The notes: generated from the letters alone by a model not told the origin. Counted from the stretch's first letter, positions 1-7,397 are shown. The stretch is 40,370 nt of DNA from Oscillospiraceae bacterium (GCA_015064635.1 SVRV01000024.1:1-40370), one strand, 5' to 3'. Numbers and translations: made by a program.

Positions 1-160
1 CACCGATATTTTCGGTTCTTACGATATTGATGATGTTATAAAAGACATCGTCCATCTTGTTCAAGTCGGCATCCGCAGCATAGAGCTTGCCGACTTCAAG
101 CAAACGGAGAAATACATAAATCTCACTCCATTCGCCTTTGTTTCCTGAAAGCTTAGGCAT
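1..160 (-). CDS. HpaII-family type II restriction endonuclease, N-terminal part (runs off window)
   Basis: Only the first 53 codons are inside the window. The N-terminus starts MPKLSGNKGEWSEIY and continues with a FLRLLEVGKLYAADADLNK-like stretch. That resembles the N-terminal signature of HpaII-family restriction enzymes, which cut CCGG in the type member. The ATG at 158-160 overlaps the methylase stop codon by 8 nt (ATGCCTAA), so the two are translationally coupled, as expected of a restriction-modification pair. The family call is from memory of the family pattern; the recognition sequence cannot be read here. Confidence 0.7.
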   Translation of the reverse strand, partial: MPKLSGNKGEWSEIYVFLRLLEVGKLYAADADLNKMDDVFYNIINIVRTENIG

Positions 161-1157
161 TGTCGAGCACCTCCTTAATTTTTTCTGCAATAGCCGCAAT
201 TACATTTACGGTAACACTATTACCGAACTGCTTATAAAGATGTGTATCTGCAAGAGGGAGAACGAAATCATCCGGGAAGCCCTGCAGACGAGCCCATTCA
301 CGGGGGGTCATCTTACGGATGCCTTCCTTGTTGATTTTTCCCTTGATATGGGTTGTGGGGGTAAGGTTCTTCTGACGCTTATCCACCACAAGGTTTCTCT
401 CTCTTCCCATACCACCGCATACAATAGCACCGGCAACATCGCTCCAATCACGAATTTCATAACCGAATCCGTTACCTTTGGATTCGTGACGTGCCTTATG
501 ACGGCGGAGGGTTTCTACGTAAACATCGCTCAAATAATATTTTGCGGGAACTGGATTCTCTTCACGAATATCCCACAAACGTTTGGTATCGTCAGTCATC
601 TCCGGGAACTCAAAGGTCTCGGGGGCGATATCATTTCTGAATGCAACCACATAAATTCTTTCTCTGTTCTGCGGAACTCCGAAGTTCTTACTGTTCAGCA
701 CCTTGAAGAACACCTTGTAACCAAGGTCCTCAAAGGTCTTACAAATAATCTTGAAGGTTCTGCCTCTATCGTGAATAACAAGTCCCTTTACATTCTCGCA
801 GAAGATTACCTTTGGCTTATGATACTCGCAAATACGAGCCACATCCATAAAGAGCGTACCGCGGCACATACCCTTGTAGTTGTCTTCAAAGCCCATTCGC
901 TGTCCCGCAAGACTGAATGCTTGACAAGGGAAACCTGCGAGACAGATGTCAAACTCGGGAACATCCTTTTCCTCAATTTTTGTTATATCTCCGGCGATTG
1001 CAAAATCGTCGTTAAAGTTAGCTTTATATGTTTTCTGTGCGTTTTCATCCCATTCGCATACGAATACCGTATCAATCTCCTCACCGAAAGCTCTGTCAAA
1101 GCCAAGTCGGATGCCTCCGATGCCTGCGAATAAATCTATAGATCTTAACCGATTCAT
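153..1157 (-). CDS. DNA (cytosine-5) methyltransferase of a restriction-modification system
   Basis: 334 residues, full length for a C5 methylase. The motifs are in canonical order: motif I DLFAGIGG (about residues 8-15), the catalytic PCQ loop with C78, the ENV motif (about 120), the QNRER motif VIII, and a C-terminal GNSV motif. The target recognition domain lies between QNRER and the C-terminus. It transfers a methyl group from SAM to cytosine and protects sites from the restriction enzyme encoded next. The start ATG overlaps the upstream Vsr gene stop as ATGA. The partner's family suggests a CCGG-type site, but this is inference. Confidence 0.93.
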   Translation of the reverse strand: MNRLRSIDLFAGIGGIRLGFDRAFGEEIDTVFVCEWDENAQKTYKANFNDDFAIAGDITKIEEKDVPEFDICLAGFPCQAFSLAGQRMGFEDNYKGMCRGTLFMDVARICEYHKPKVIFCENVKGLVIHDRGRTFKIICKTFEDLGYKVFFKVLNSKNFGVPQNRERIYVVAFRNDIAPETFEFPEMTDDTKRLWDIREENPVPAKYYLSDVYVETLRRHKARHESKGNGFGYEIRDWSDVAGAIVCGGMGRERNLVVDKRQKNLTPTTHIKGKINKEGIRKMTPREWARLQGFPDDFVLPLADTHLYKQFGNSVTVNVIAAIAEKIKEVLDNA

Positions 1158-1564
1158 TTTGAATGTACCGCCTTTTCAATTATATCAGCGCAGTGCGCAG
1201 CATTCTTTTTTATTTCATTTCCCCAAAAACGAAAAACCGTCCAACCATCGGATTCAAGCCGTGCCGTTACTTCGGCGTCACGCTCCATATTCCGCTCAAT
1301 CTTCGGTATCCAAAATTCTTGATGTGACTTGAAATCTTTCTTTCGTTCTTCCCAATTGTATCCATGCCAAAACTCACTATCGCAGAAGACCGCGATTTTT
1401 TTGCCGATGAATACGATGTCGGGTTTTCCGCATATGCGGTTCACGTTCTTTCTGTAACGAAGTCCTCGTGACCATAGTTCTCGGCGCAGTAATAGCTCAA
1501 TTTTGGAATTTTTATTCTTCACTTGTTGCATATTATAACTAATTTGTTCTTTTGTCTTTATCAT
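1154..1564 (-). CDS. vsr: Very short patch repair (Vsr-like) mismatch endonuclease
   Basis: 136 residues, close to the usual Vsr size. It carries GKPDIVF with D49 in the position of the catalytic Asp, and a DSEFWHGYNW motif matching the conserved FWHG block. Vsr enzymes nick 5' of the T in T:G mismatches that arise when 5-methylcytosine deaminates, so they travel with C5 methylases; here the methylase start overlaps the vsr stop. The extreme N-terminus (SYNMQQVKNKNSKIE) also fits the family. It lies 2 nt downstream of the XRE regulator gene. Confidence 0.9.
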   Translation of the reverse strand: MIKTKEQISYNMQQVKNKNSKIELLLRRELWSRGLRYRKNVNRICGKPDIVFIGKKIAVFCDSEFWHGYNWEERKKDFKSHQEFWIPKIERNMERDAEVTARLESDGWTVFRFWGNEIKKNAAHCADIIEKAVHSK

Positions 1565-1566
1565 AT

Positions 1567-1773
1567 TTAATCCGCCACAATCTCAACAATATCGTCCATT
1601 GTGCATTCCAAAGCAGTACATATTTTCACGAGTACATCACTGGAAACAACTGCTCCATCTTTGCCCATCTTTGTAATGGTAGCAATGCTAATTCCTGCTT
1701 TTTCGGCAAGTTCTTTCTTTTTCATATTTCTGTCAATCAAAAGTTTAAAAAGCTTCTTGTAGCTCGCAGCCAT
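1567..1773 (-). CDS. XRE-family helix-turn-helix regulator, likely R-M controller
   Basis: 68-residue Cro/CI-type HTH protein. The helices around residues 17-40 (KKELAEKAGISIATITKM) form the DNA-binding unit, and the C-terminus (SSDVLVKICTALECTMDDIVEI) is the usual XRE closing helices. It is the first gene of the vsr-methylase-endonuclease operon. That is where controller (C) proteins of type II R-M systems sit, delaying endonuclease expression after entry into a new host. The ATG at 1773 has an AGAGGGG ribosome site. The controller role is inferred from context. Confidence 0.85.
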   Translation of the reverse strand: MAASYKKLFKLLIDRNMKKKELAEKAGISIATITKMGKDGAVVSSDVLVKICTALECTMDDIVEIVAD

Positions 1774-1817
1774 TATATTACCCCTCTCATACAGATAAAG
1801 TTTAATGTTTTGTAATC

Positions 1818-1846
1818 AGTATAACATAATATCAGCCTAATTGCAA
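1818..1846 (-). promoter_or_regulatory. Sigma-A-type promoter of the R-M operon
   Basis: On the minus strand TTGCAA (1841-1846), a 17-nt spacer, then TATACT (1818-1823). It stands about 45 nt upstream of the XRE start codon. Confidence 0.7.
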
Positions 1847-1904
1847 CGGTTTTCACAAGATAAATACTGCGATTTCAGCAGTTTGCGTTTTTACACGTTG
1901 CTTA

Positions 1905-1933
1905 TTGACTTCTCTGCAGCTTTATGCTATAAT
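1905..1933 (+). promoter_or_regulatory. Sigma-A-type promoter of the GNAT leader RNA
   Basis: TTGACT (1905-1910), 17-nt spacer, TATAAT (1928-1933). The predicted transcription start is near 1940, giving a leader of about 115 nt before the GNAT start codon. Confidence 0.75.
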
Positions 1934-1939
1934 CTTTAA

Positions 1940-2037
1940 AAATGTCACCGGAGGCTGTGTACCGTAGTACATGAATGCCGGATTAGGTGTCCGAGTGAGC
2001 TCGGGTTATTGTATGTACAATAGCCGGAGTTTTTTTT
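1940..2037 (+). ncRNA. Structured terminator leader, riboswitch-like (ON-switch architecture)
   Basis: The leader can form three hairpins. Hairpin A is GTGTAC-CGTA-GTACAT at 1957-1972, flanked by GGC/GCC and CC/GG pairs. Hairpin B is CCGAG-TGAG-CTCGG at 1991-2004. A long stem at 2000-2029 (14 pairs with one mismatch) is followed by eight T residues, as in an intrinsic terminator. The CTCGG at 2000-2004 belongs both to hairpin B and to the 5' arm of the terminator, so the two are mutually exclusive. That is the layout of a ligand-stabilised antiterminator. The class is not proven; guanidine-IV (mepA-type) is the first class I would test, from vague resemblance only. Confidence 0.6.
2000..2037 (+). 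terminator. Intrinsic terminator inside the GNAT leader
   Basis: Arms CTCGGGTTATTGTA (2000-2013) and TACAATAGCCGGAG (2016-2029) pair with one mismatch, then eight T residues (2030-2037). It ends just before the GGAGG ribosome site of the next gene, so it acts as an attenuator rather than closing an upstream gene. Confidence 0.75.
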
Positions 2038-2055
2038 CTTTTTTTGGAGGTTTGT

Positions 2056-2598
2056 ATGAAAAACACAAAAGTTACCCTTGTACCATTAACAGCAAGTGAC
2101 AGAGAACAGTTTATACTGGACAACCAATGGTCGTTCAAGTACGGAGCACTTTCCGAGTTTGGAAAAAGAGACGACCATATAGACTTCGACGGTGAAATAA
2201 TATCCCGAAAAACAATTGAAGGATGTATTGATGACCCGCAAAACGAGACCTATCTGATAATGCTTGACGGCAGAAAGGTTGGCGGTGCGATTCTTAAAAT
2301 CAATAAAGAAACCTGCATCAACGAGCTTGAAATTCTCTTTGTTTCTCCCGAGGAGCACACAAAAGGCATCGGCTATGGTGCATGGCTTGAGATTGAAGCT
2401 CTCCATCCCGAAACAAAGGTATGGAAAACCTGTACACCATATTTTGAAAAACGTAACATTCATTTTTACGTCAACAAATGCGGATTTCATATAGATGAAT
2501 TTTGGTGTGAATACTTCAAGCCCAACCACGATACCCCCGACGATACACCCGATGAAGGACCTGACGAAATGTTCAGCTTTATCAAGGTTATGAAATAA
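2056..2598 (+). CDS. GNAT-family N-acetyltransferase under leader control
   Basis: 180 residues. The acetyl-CoA binding motif A is seen as LFVSPEEHTKGIGYGAWLE after a beta strand (NELEILFV), typical of the GNAT fold. The C-terminus (NIHFYVNKCGFH) matches the motif B region, followed by an acidic Pro/Asp-rich insert (DTPDDTPDEGPDE). The ATG at 2056 is chosen because GGAGG lies at 2046-2050; the longer TTG reading frame starts before that site. The substrate is unknown. The preceding riboswitch-like leader suggests expression is induced by a small molecule. Confidence 0.85.
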   Translation: MKNTKVTLVPLTASDREQFILDNQWSFKYGALSEFGKRDDHIDFDGEIISRKTIEGCIDDPQNETYLIMLDGRKVGGAILKINKETCINELEILFVSPEEHTKGIGYGAWLEIEALHPETKVWKTCTPYFEKRNIHFYVNKCGFHIDEFWCEYFKPNHDTPDDTPDEGPDEMFSFIKVMK

Positions 2599-2605
2599 GA
2601 ATAAT

Positions 2606-2634
2606 TTGCTATATTGAGCTATTTATGATATAAT
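2606..2634 (+). promoter_or_regulatory. Promoter of the second GNAT gene
   Basis: TTGCTA (2606-2611), 17-nt spacer, TATAAT (2629-2634). Confidence 0.6.
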
Positions 2635-2664
2635 AGCGATACTATAATTATTTGAGGTATGACT

Positions 2665-3318
2665 ATGAACAACATTACTATCAGGCTTGAAATGCCAAAA
2701 GACTACAGAGCAGTTGAAGAGCTCACAAGAGAAGCATTCTGGAACGTTTATGTCCCGGGAGCAAGTGAGCATTATTTTGTAAATCAGATGCGCAATCACC
2801 CCGACTTTATCCCCGAACTTGCCTTTGTCCTTGAAAAGGACGGCGAGATTATCGGAAACATAATGTACACTAAAGCATGGCTTGAAGACCAAAGCGGCGA
2901 ACGAAAAGAAATTCTTTCCTTCGGTCCTCTTTGTGTTGCTCCAAAATATCAGAGACAGAAGCTCGGTAAAATCCTTATTGAGCACTCCTTTGAGGTTGCA
3001 CGAAAGATGGGATATGACGTGAACATCAACTTCGGAAATCCCGGAAACTATGTCAGCCGAGGTTTTGTAAGCTGTAAAAAGAAAAATGTCAGCTTTGTAA
3101 GAGAAGGAAACTACCCCACAGCTCTTCTTGTCTGTGAGCTTGTTCCAAACGCTCTTGACGGTAAAAAATGGATGTATATTCCCTCAACCGCCGCAGATTG
3201 CTGTGACGACACTGAGGCTGTGGAAGCCTTTGACAAAGCATTTCCTCCGAAGGAAAAGAAATGGATGCCAAGTCAGGAGGAATTCTACATTTACAGCCAT
3301 TCATCGGTGGTGAGATAA
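2665..3318 (+). CDS. GNAT-family N-acetyltransferase (YhbS-like)
   Basis: 217 residues. The N-terminus TIRLEMPKDYRAVEELTREAF and the motif A region LSFGPLCVAPKYQRQKLGKILIEHS are typical of the GNAT fold, and NYVSRGFVSC fits the motif B loop. The extended C-terminus, with a W(M)YIPSTA segment, is like YhbS-type proteins. The second ATG (2665) is preferred because GAGG at 2654-2657 is only 1 nt from the first ATG but 7 nt from this one. The substrate is not predictable. Not an obvious paralogue of the preceding gene. Confidence 0.85.
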   Translation: MNNITIRLEMPKDYRAVEELTREAFWNVYVPGASEHYFVNQMRNHPDFIPELAFVLEKDGEIIGNIMYTKAWLEDQSGERKEILSFGPLCVAPKYQRQKLGKILIEHSFEVARKMGYDVNINFGNPGNYVSRGFVSCKKKNVSFVREGNYPTALLVCELVPNALDGKKWMYIPSTAADCCDDTEAVEAFDKAFPPKEKKWMPSQEEFYIYSHSSVVR

Positions 3319-3342
3319 AGAATAAAATTCGAGTTTATGCAT

Positions 3343-3371
3343 AAAATCTCTATTATGAAAGGCGAGATTTT
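3343..3371 (+). promoter_or_regulatory. Hairpin presenting the DUF6512 ribosome binding site
   Basis: AAAATCTC (3343-3350) pairs with GAGATTTT (3364-3371). The 13-nt loop holds the GAAAGG ribosome site, and the start codon follows the stem directly. It may modulate translation; no function is known. Confidence 0.4.
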
Positions 3372-3899
3372 ATGAAACGAAAAATTTTATATTGGCAGCT
3401 TTCTGCCCTTGTTTGTGTAGCGATAGGCGGGACTTTACTTCATTTTCTTTACACGCTCACAAATAAAAGCCCGATTGTCGCACCCTTTTCGGGAGTTAAC
3501 GAATCAACCTGGGAGCATATGAAGCTCTTATATTTTCCCCTATTCGTTTTTGCAATTATACAAAGCCGATTTTTCAAAGAATTCAGAGGCTTTTGGTGTG
3601 TCAAAGCGATTGGTATTTCCACGGGACTTATTCTTATACCCATCCTCTTTTACACCTACAACGGAGCATTCGGCAAGTCACCCGACTGGCTTAACATCAC
3701 AATGTTCTTCGTTGCGGCTGCACTGTCACTTTTGCTTGAAACACATCTTTTTTTGCATAAAGCAAAGAGCTACGGCAAAAAAGCTATCCCTCTCATATTT
3801 ATCGTGCTTTGGGGAATACTGTTTGTTGTATTTACCTTTTATACACCACAGCTACCGTTGTTTAAAAGTCCCACAGACGGAACATATGGAATAAAATAA
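3372..3899 (+). CDS. DUF6512 family integral membrane protein
   Basis: 175 residues with about five predicted membrane segments: residues 7-28, 52-65, 78-95, 106-124 and 138-157. The conserved pattern TLLHFLYTLTNKSPIVAPFSGVNES...WEHMKLLYFP followed by ILIPILFYTYNGAFG is the hallmark of DUF6512. Function is unknown. It ends before a strong shared terminator hairpin. Confidence 0.8.
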   Translation: MKRKILYWQLSALVCVAIGGTLLHFLYTLTNKSPIVAPFSGVNESTWEHMKLLYFPLFVFAIIQSRFFKEFRGFWCVKAIGISTGLILIPILFYTYNGAFGKSPDWLNITMFFVAAALSLLLETHLFLHKAKSYGKKAIPLIFIVLWGILFVVFTFYTPQLPLFKSPTDGTYGIK

Positions 3900-3909
3900 G
3901 ATTTAAAAA

Positions 3910-3938
3910 ATACACCGCCGAGAGCTTCGGCGGTGTAT
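3910..3938. terminator. Bidirectional terminator between convergent genes
   Basis: TACACCGCCGA (3911-3921), GAGC loop, then the complementary arm to 3937. The minus-strand reading is followed by ATTTTTT, so it is a good terminator for the ECF gene. The plus-strand T tract is weak. Confidence 0.8.
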
Positions 3939-3939
3939 C

Positions 3940-4443
3940 TTATTGGGATATAATTCTTCCTTTTTCAAACATTTTAATGAGAACAACACCGATTATAAGT
4001 CCTGCAACACCCTGAACGGCATTTGCGGGGATATTGACAGCGGAGGGGGCGAATCCATACATGAAGCCTTCAAAAACGAAATACCCCAGTATCATAAACA
4101 CCTCGGCTGAAAATCCTCCTATAACACGGGATACGGTCTTTCCCATTCCCTTTTGCAAAAGTCTGAACAAAAGAAAAGCAATAAGTGCCATAACACCCTT
4201 AATCGCAAAGGTTGCGGGCGCGTATATGACATAGCCGGAAAATACATCTGCAAGTGCCGAGCCAAGTCCTGCCGCAAAGAATCCGTATGTGGGCGGAAGC
4301 ATCCATCCCGATACAAGTACAACACAGTCACCTAAATTTATGTATCCTTTAAGAGGAGACGGAATTTTTATAAGCATCGTGGCAACGCAAACAAGAGATG
4401 CCATAAGTGCCGAAATCACAATTTTTTGAGTTTTTGATTGCAT
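3940..4443 (-). CDS. ECF transporter S component, candidate vitamin B6 (PdxU-like)
   Basis: 167 residues, six hydrophobic segments, the right size for an energy-coupling-factor substrate-binding (S) subunit. The features GYINLGDCVVLVSGWMLPP, ALADVFSGYVIYAPATFAIKG and a C-terminal NIPANAVQG are typical of the ECF S-component superfamily. S components bind a vitamin or cofactor precursor and dock on a shared EcfAAT module, which is not in this window. The divergent MocR/PdxR-type regulator suggests vitamin B6 as substrate. That is inference from context; other vitamins are possible. Confidence 0.8.
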   Translation of the reverse strand: MQSKTQKIVISALMASLVCVATMLIKIPSPLKGYINLGDCVVLVSGWMLPPTYGFFAAGLGSALADVFSGYVIYAPATFAIKGVMALIAFLLFRLLQKGMGKTVSRVIGGFSAEVFMILGYFVFEGFMYGFAPSAVNIPANAVQGVAGLIIGVVLIKMFEKGRIISQ

Positions 4444-4471
4444 TTCAAATTTCTCCTTTACAATTCGGTAA

Positions 4472-4494
4472 AATCAGTATATAATATATCTGAT
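4472..4494. promoter_or_regulatory. Palindromic candidate operator between ECF gene and MocR gene
   Basis: ATCAG...CTGAT encloses an AT-rich core (TATATAATATAT). It lies in the 92-nt divergent intergenic region and overlaps likely -10 elements. A MocR/PdxR regulator would be expected to bind here; this is inferred from position and symmetry. Confidence 0.45.
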
Positions 4495-4535
4495 GATATA
4501 ACAATTACCAATTAAGGAGTATTTTATATAACCAG

Positions 4536-5624
4536 ATGAACTATATAATCCATAAAGAAAAACGCCCCGTATATCTTCAGCTTTACAACTATATCAGAGA
4601 AGACATAATAAAAGGGATTTATCCGTACAACACAAAGCTTCCGTCAAAGCGAAACCTTGCAGAGGAAACGGCGGTCAGCACCGTAACGGTCGAACACGCT
4701 TATGCGCTCCTTTGTGACGAGGGGTATGCCGAAGCCAGAGAGCGAAGCGGCTATGTAGTGACCTTCCGCCAAAATGACGGCTTTGCCGCATCTGCGAGGT
4801 CTGAGCTTTCTTATCACGCTACGGGTAACAGTGAACACACATATCCCGATTTTCCGATATCGGTACTGAGTAAAACGATGCGCAAGGTTTTAACCGAGCA
4901 TGGCGATTTACTTCTGGAAAAGTCTCCGAATTCGGGAACTGTAGAATTAAAAGAAGCGATTGGGCGTTACCTTGTACGAAACCGCAGAATCCCCGTTGAT
5001 ACAGACCAAATCATCATAGGTGCGGGTTCGGAATATCTTTACGGACTTATAGCGGCACTTCTGGGAAGAGGCAGGACATATGCCATTGAGCATCCGTCCT
5101 ATAAGAAAATCGAACAGGTGTATAAAGCCGCTGAAATAAAATATGAAGCTCTGCCCCTCACAAAATCGGGAATAGACAGTGATGCACTTGCAAATTCATC
5201 GGCGGATGTTCTTCATACAACACCTTACAGAAGTTACCCAAGCGGAGTCACCGCTACCGCCTCCAAACGCCACGAATATGTAAGATGGGCAAGTGAGGGA
5301 AATCGATATATCATCGAGGATGACTTCGGTTCGGAGTTTTCTGTTTCAACAAAGCCCACCGAAACGCTTTTCGCACTTTCAAATTCGGATAATGTTATAT
5401 ATCTGAACACCTTTTCAAAGACACTTTCTCCTTCGTTTCGTGTAGGGTACATGGTTTTACCAAAACATCTTGTGAAGCCTTTCAACGAAAAACTCGGCTT
5501 CTACTCCTGCACTGTCCCGACCTTTATGCAATATGTACTTGCCGAGCTTATAAACAACAATGATTTTGAACGTCACATCAACCGAGTGAGGCGAAAAATC
5601 AGGAAAGAGATTTCGGACATATAA
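4536..5624 (+). CDS. MocR/PdxR-type GntR regulator with aminotransferase-like domain, 3' truncated
   Basis: 362 residues. Residues 1-75 are a GntR winged helix (PVYLQLYNYIREDI, LPSKRNLAEETAVSTVTVEHAY). From about residue 95 it is a fold-type I aminotransferase-like domain, with the PLP lysine in NTFSKTLSPSFRVGYM. MocR proteins usually have about 460-480 residues; this one stops soon after FERHINRVRRKIRKEIS, so the last 80-100 residues (small subdomain) are missing. A hairpin-rich non-coding element starts 6 nt after the stop. The AAGGAG ribosome site is unusually far (about 16 nt) from the ATG. It probably regulated the divergent ECF gene; whether it still binds PLP well is unclear. Confidence 0.8.
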   Translation: MNYIIHKEKRPVYLQLYNYIREDIIKGIYPYNTKLPSKRNLAEETAVSTVTVEHAYALLCDEGYAEARERSGYVVTFRQNDGFAASARSELSYHATGNSEHTYPDFPISVLSKTMRKVLTEHGDLLLEKSPNSGTVELKEAIGRYLVRNRRIPVDTDQIIIGAGSEYLYGLIAALLGRGRTYAIEHPSYKKIEQVYKAAEIKYEALPLTKSGIDSDALANSSADVLHTTPYRSYPSGVTATASKRHEYVRWASEGNRYIIEDDFGSEFSVSTKPTETLFALSNSDNVIYLNTFSKTLSPSFRVGYMVLPKHLVKPFNEKLGFYSCTVPTFMQYVLAELINNNDFERHINRVRRKIRKEISDI

Positions 5625-6017
5625 ACAAAGGGGCTGTTTAAAAACATCAAACAGAGTTTTTAAACAGCCCCGATTTTTAGGGGATAGGGAAAAAAGCTTC
5701 AGAATGGACAAACTGAACCCGAAGGCGTACAATGGTACGTCGATGAGCGGGGAATTTTTGCTGTGAAGCATTTCGCGGAACGTGCAAAAATTCAAGCCAT
5801 ACAGGGAGTTATAGTCTCGCAATGTGCGAGGCTATAACGAGTCGGAGAGGTGAAGTTTGTTCATAGCCAAAAACATATATTTTTTGGCTAAAACTCGATT
5901 TTCGAGTTTTTACCTTATAACATGTCGGTATTTAAACTATAAAACGCTTTATTTATATACCTTTATATACCTTTTTCTTGTTTTTGGCGCTCTGGACTTT
6001 TTTAACATCCCCTTTCT
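5625..6017. repeat. 393-nt non-coding region with a series of hairpins, possible dispersed element
   Basis: No convincing gene. Besides the first terminator-like stem it holds GCGTAC-AATG-GTACGT near 5723-5738. It also has a 13-bp stem at 5808-5820/5826-5838, a 10-bp stem TAGCCAAAAA at 5864-5873/5881-5890, and AAAACTCGA/TCGAGTTTT at 5890-5910. The density of perfect stems, and the position at the broken 3' end of the MocR gene, suggest an inserted palindromic element. Copy number cannot be checked from the window. Confidence 0.4.
5630..5678 (+). terminator. Very strong hairpin with T tract after the truncated MocR gene
   Basis: A perfect 16-bp stem GGGGCTGTTTAAAAAC (5630-5645) and its complement (5656-5671), followed by GATTTTT. 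It is an intrinsic terminator or the end of a repeat element. Confidence 0.7.
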
Positions 6018-7397
6018 TTATTTATTCATTACATATTCGTATATCTTCTTCGCCGCATCCTTACCCGCACCCATTGCAAGTATAACCGTTGCGGCACCCG
6101 TTACGGCATCTCCGCCTGCGAAAACGCCCTCTCTGGTGGTAGTAATGCCGTCGGATGTTACAAGGCATCCCTTTGCATTCGTTTCAAGTCCGGGGGTGGT
6201 ATTGCGGATAAGGGGGTTGGGTGTTGTACCAAGCGCCATTATGACCGTGTCAACTTCAAGCTCAAATTCCGAGCCCTCCACTCTCACAGGTCTGCGTCTG
6301 CCCGAGGCATCGGGTTCACCAAGCTCGGTGCGATAGCATTGCATTGCTCTTACTCTGCCACATCCGTCATCAAGTATCTTTTCGGGAGAAGTGAGCAAAC
6401 GGAAGATAACGCCCTCCTCCTTTGCATGCTCAACCTCTTCTGCACGGGCAGGAATCTCATCCTCGCCTCGTCTGTAAACGATACTTACTTCCTCAGCACC
6501 CAGTCTCACAGCACATCTTGCCGCATCCATTGCAACATTACCCGCACCAACAACCGCTACCTTACGGCTTCTCACTGCAGGTGTATCATATTCATCAAGA
6601 TATGCCTTCATAAGATTTGTTCTGGTGAGATACTCGTTTGCGGAGAGCACTCCCACAAGCTCCTCACCCTCAATGTTCATAAACATAGGGAGTCCTGCAC
6701 CCGAGCCGATAAACACAGCCGAATATCCCATTTCGAATAGCTCATTTACAGTGAGTGTTCTTCCGATAACAGCGTTTGTTTCCAGCTTTGCACCTCTTTT
6801 TACAAGGTCATCAACGGTTTCGGCAACTATTTCTTTGGGAAGTCTGAATTCGGGAATTCCGTACACAAGTACACCTCCCGCCTTATGAAATGCCTCAAAA
6901 AGAGTTACATCAAAGCCGTAATTCAAAAGCTCACCGGCACAGGAAAGTCCTGCAGGGCCCGTTCCTATAACGGCTATCTTCTTACCGTTGGTTTTTACTT
7001 TATCGAGAGACTTCTTTGCTCTCATATAATCGGATACAAAGCGCTCAAGTCTGCCTATTGCCACACTTTCGCCCTTTATACCCCTCACACACTTGCCCTC
7101 GCACTGTCTTTCCTGAGGACACACACGTCCGCTGATCGATGAAAGGCAATTGTCTTTTTGTATTATGTTGTAAGCCTCTTCAAAATCGCCCTCGGCAACC
7201 TTCGCAATAAATGCAGGTATATCAATCCCTACGGGACAACCCGCACGACAGGGGGAGTTTTTACATCCGAGACAGCGCTTTGCTTCATTTATTGCATCCT
7301 CTGTGGAATAGCCAAGCGCTACCTCCTCAAAGGTAGTTCTTCTTTTTTCTATCGACAAAAGAGGCATTGGTGTCTTTTGCTGCTGCATATTTGCCAT
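6018..7397 (-). CDS. nfnB: NfnB large subunit of ferredoxin:NADP+ oxidoreductase / GltA-type NADPH oxidoreductase
   Basis: 459 residues from the ATG at 7397, which has a GAAAGGA ribosome site; a TTG further upstream overlaps the nfnA stop and is less likely. Two Cys clusters in the N-terminal 110 residues (CLGCKNSPCRAGCPVG and CPQERQCEGKCVRG) bind [4Fe-4S] clusters. An FAD GxGxxG segment (AVIGTGPAGLSCAGELL) and an NADP-type segment (AVVGAGNVAMDAARCA) follow. In NfnAB this subunit uses reduced ferredoxin and NADH to make NADPH by electron bifurcation. Pairing with the nfnA gene favours Nfn over plain glutamate synthase small subunit. Cytoplasmic. Confidence 0.85.
   Translation of the reverse strand: MANMQQQKTPMPLLSIEKRRTTFEEVALGYSTEDAINEAKRCLGCKNSPCRAGCPVGIDIPAFIAKVAEGDFEEAYNIIQKDNCLSSISGRVCPQERQCEGKCVRGIKGESVAIGRLERFVSDYMRAKKSLDKVKTNGKKIAVIGTGPAGLSCAGELLNYGFDVTLFEAFHKAGGVLVYGIPEFRLPKEIVAETVDDLVKRGAKLETNAVIGRTLTVNELFEMGYSAVFIGSGAGLPMFMNIEGEELVGVLSANEYLTRTNLMKAYLDEYDTPAVRSRKVAVVGAGNVAMDAARCAVRLGAEEVSIVYRRGEDEIPARAEEVEHAKEEGVIFRLLTSPEKILDDGCGRVRAMQCYRTELGEPDASGRRRPVRVEGSEFELEVDTVIMALGTTPNPLIRNTTPGLETNAKGCLVTSDGITTTREGVFAGGDAVTGAATVILAMGAGKDAAKKIYEYVMNK

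Noticed and set aside
138..1332. Plus-strand frames of 331 and 128 residues opposite the methylase and vsr genes
   Set aside because: No family resemblance and no ribosome sites; they are antisense shadows of well-supported genes.
1971..2094. Small ORF starting at an ATG inside the GNAT leader, possibly a leader peptide
   Set aside because: GGAGG is about 16 nt from the ATG, the frame runs through the terminator and the GNAT start, and codons show no amino-acid bias. The RNA hairpins explain the region better.
5457..5822. 121-residue minus-strand frame after the MocR gene
   Set aside because: It runs antisense to the MocR 3' end and through perfect hairpins, with no ribosome site; treated as a shadow of a structured non-coding region.
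6018..7397. Glutamate synthase small subunit (GltD)
   Set aside because: The sequence fits that superfamily, but direct coupling to an nfnA-type gene and absence of a large glutamate synthase gene favour NfnB.
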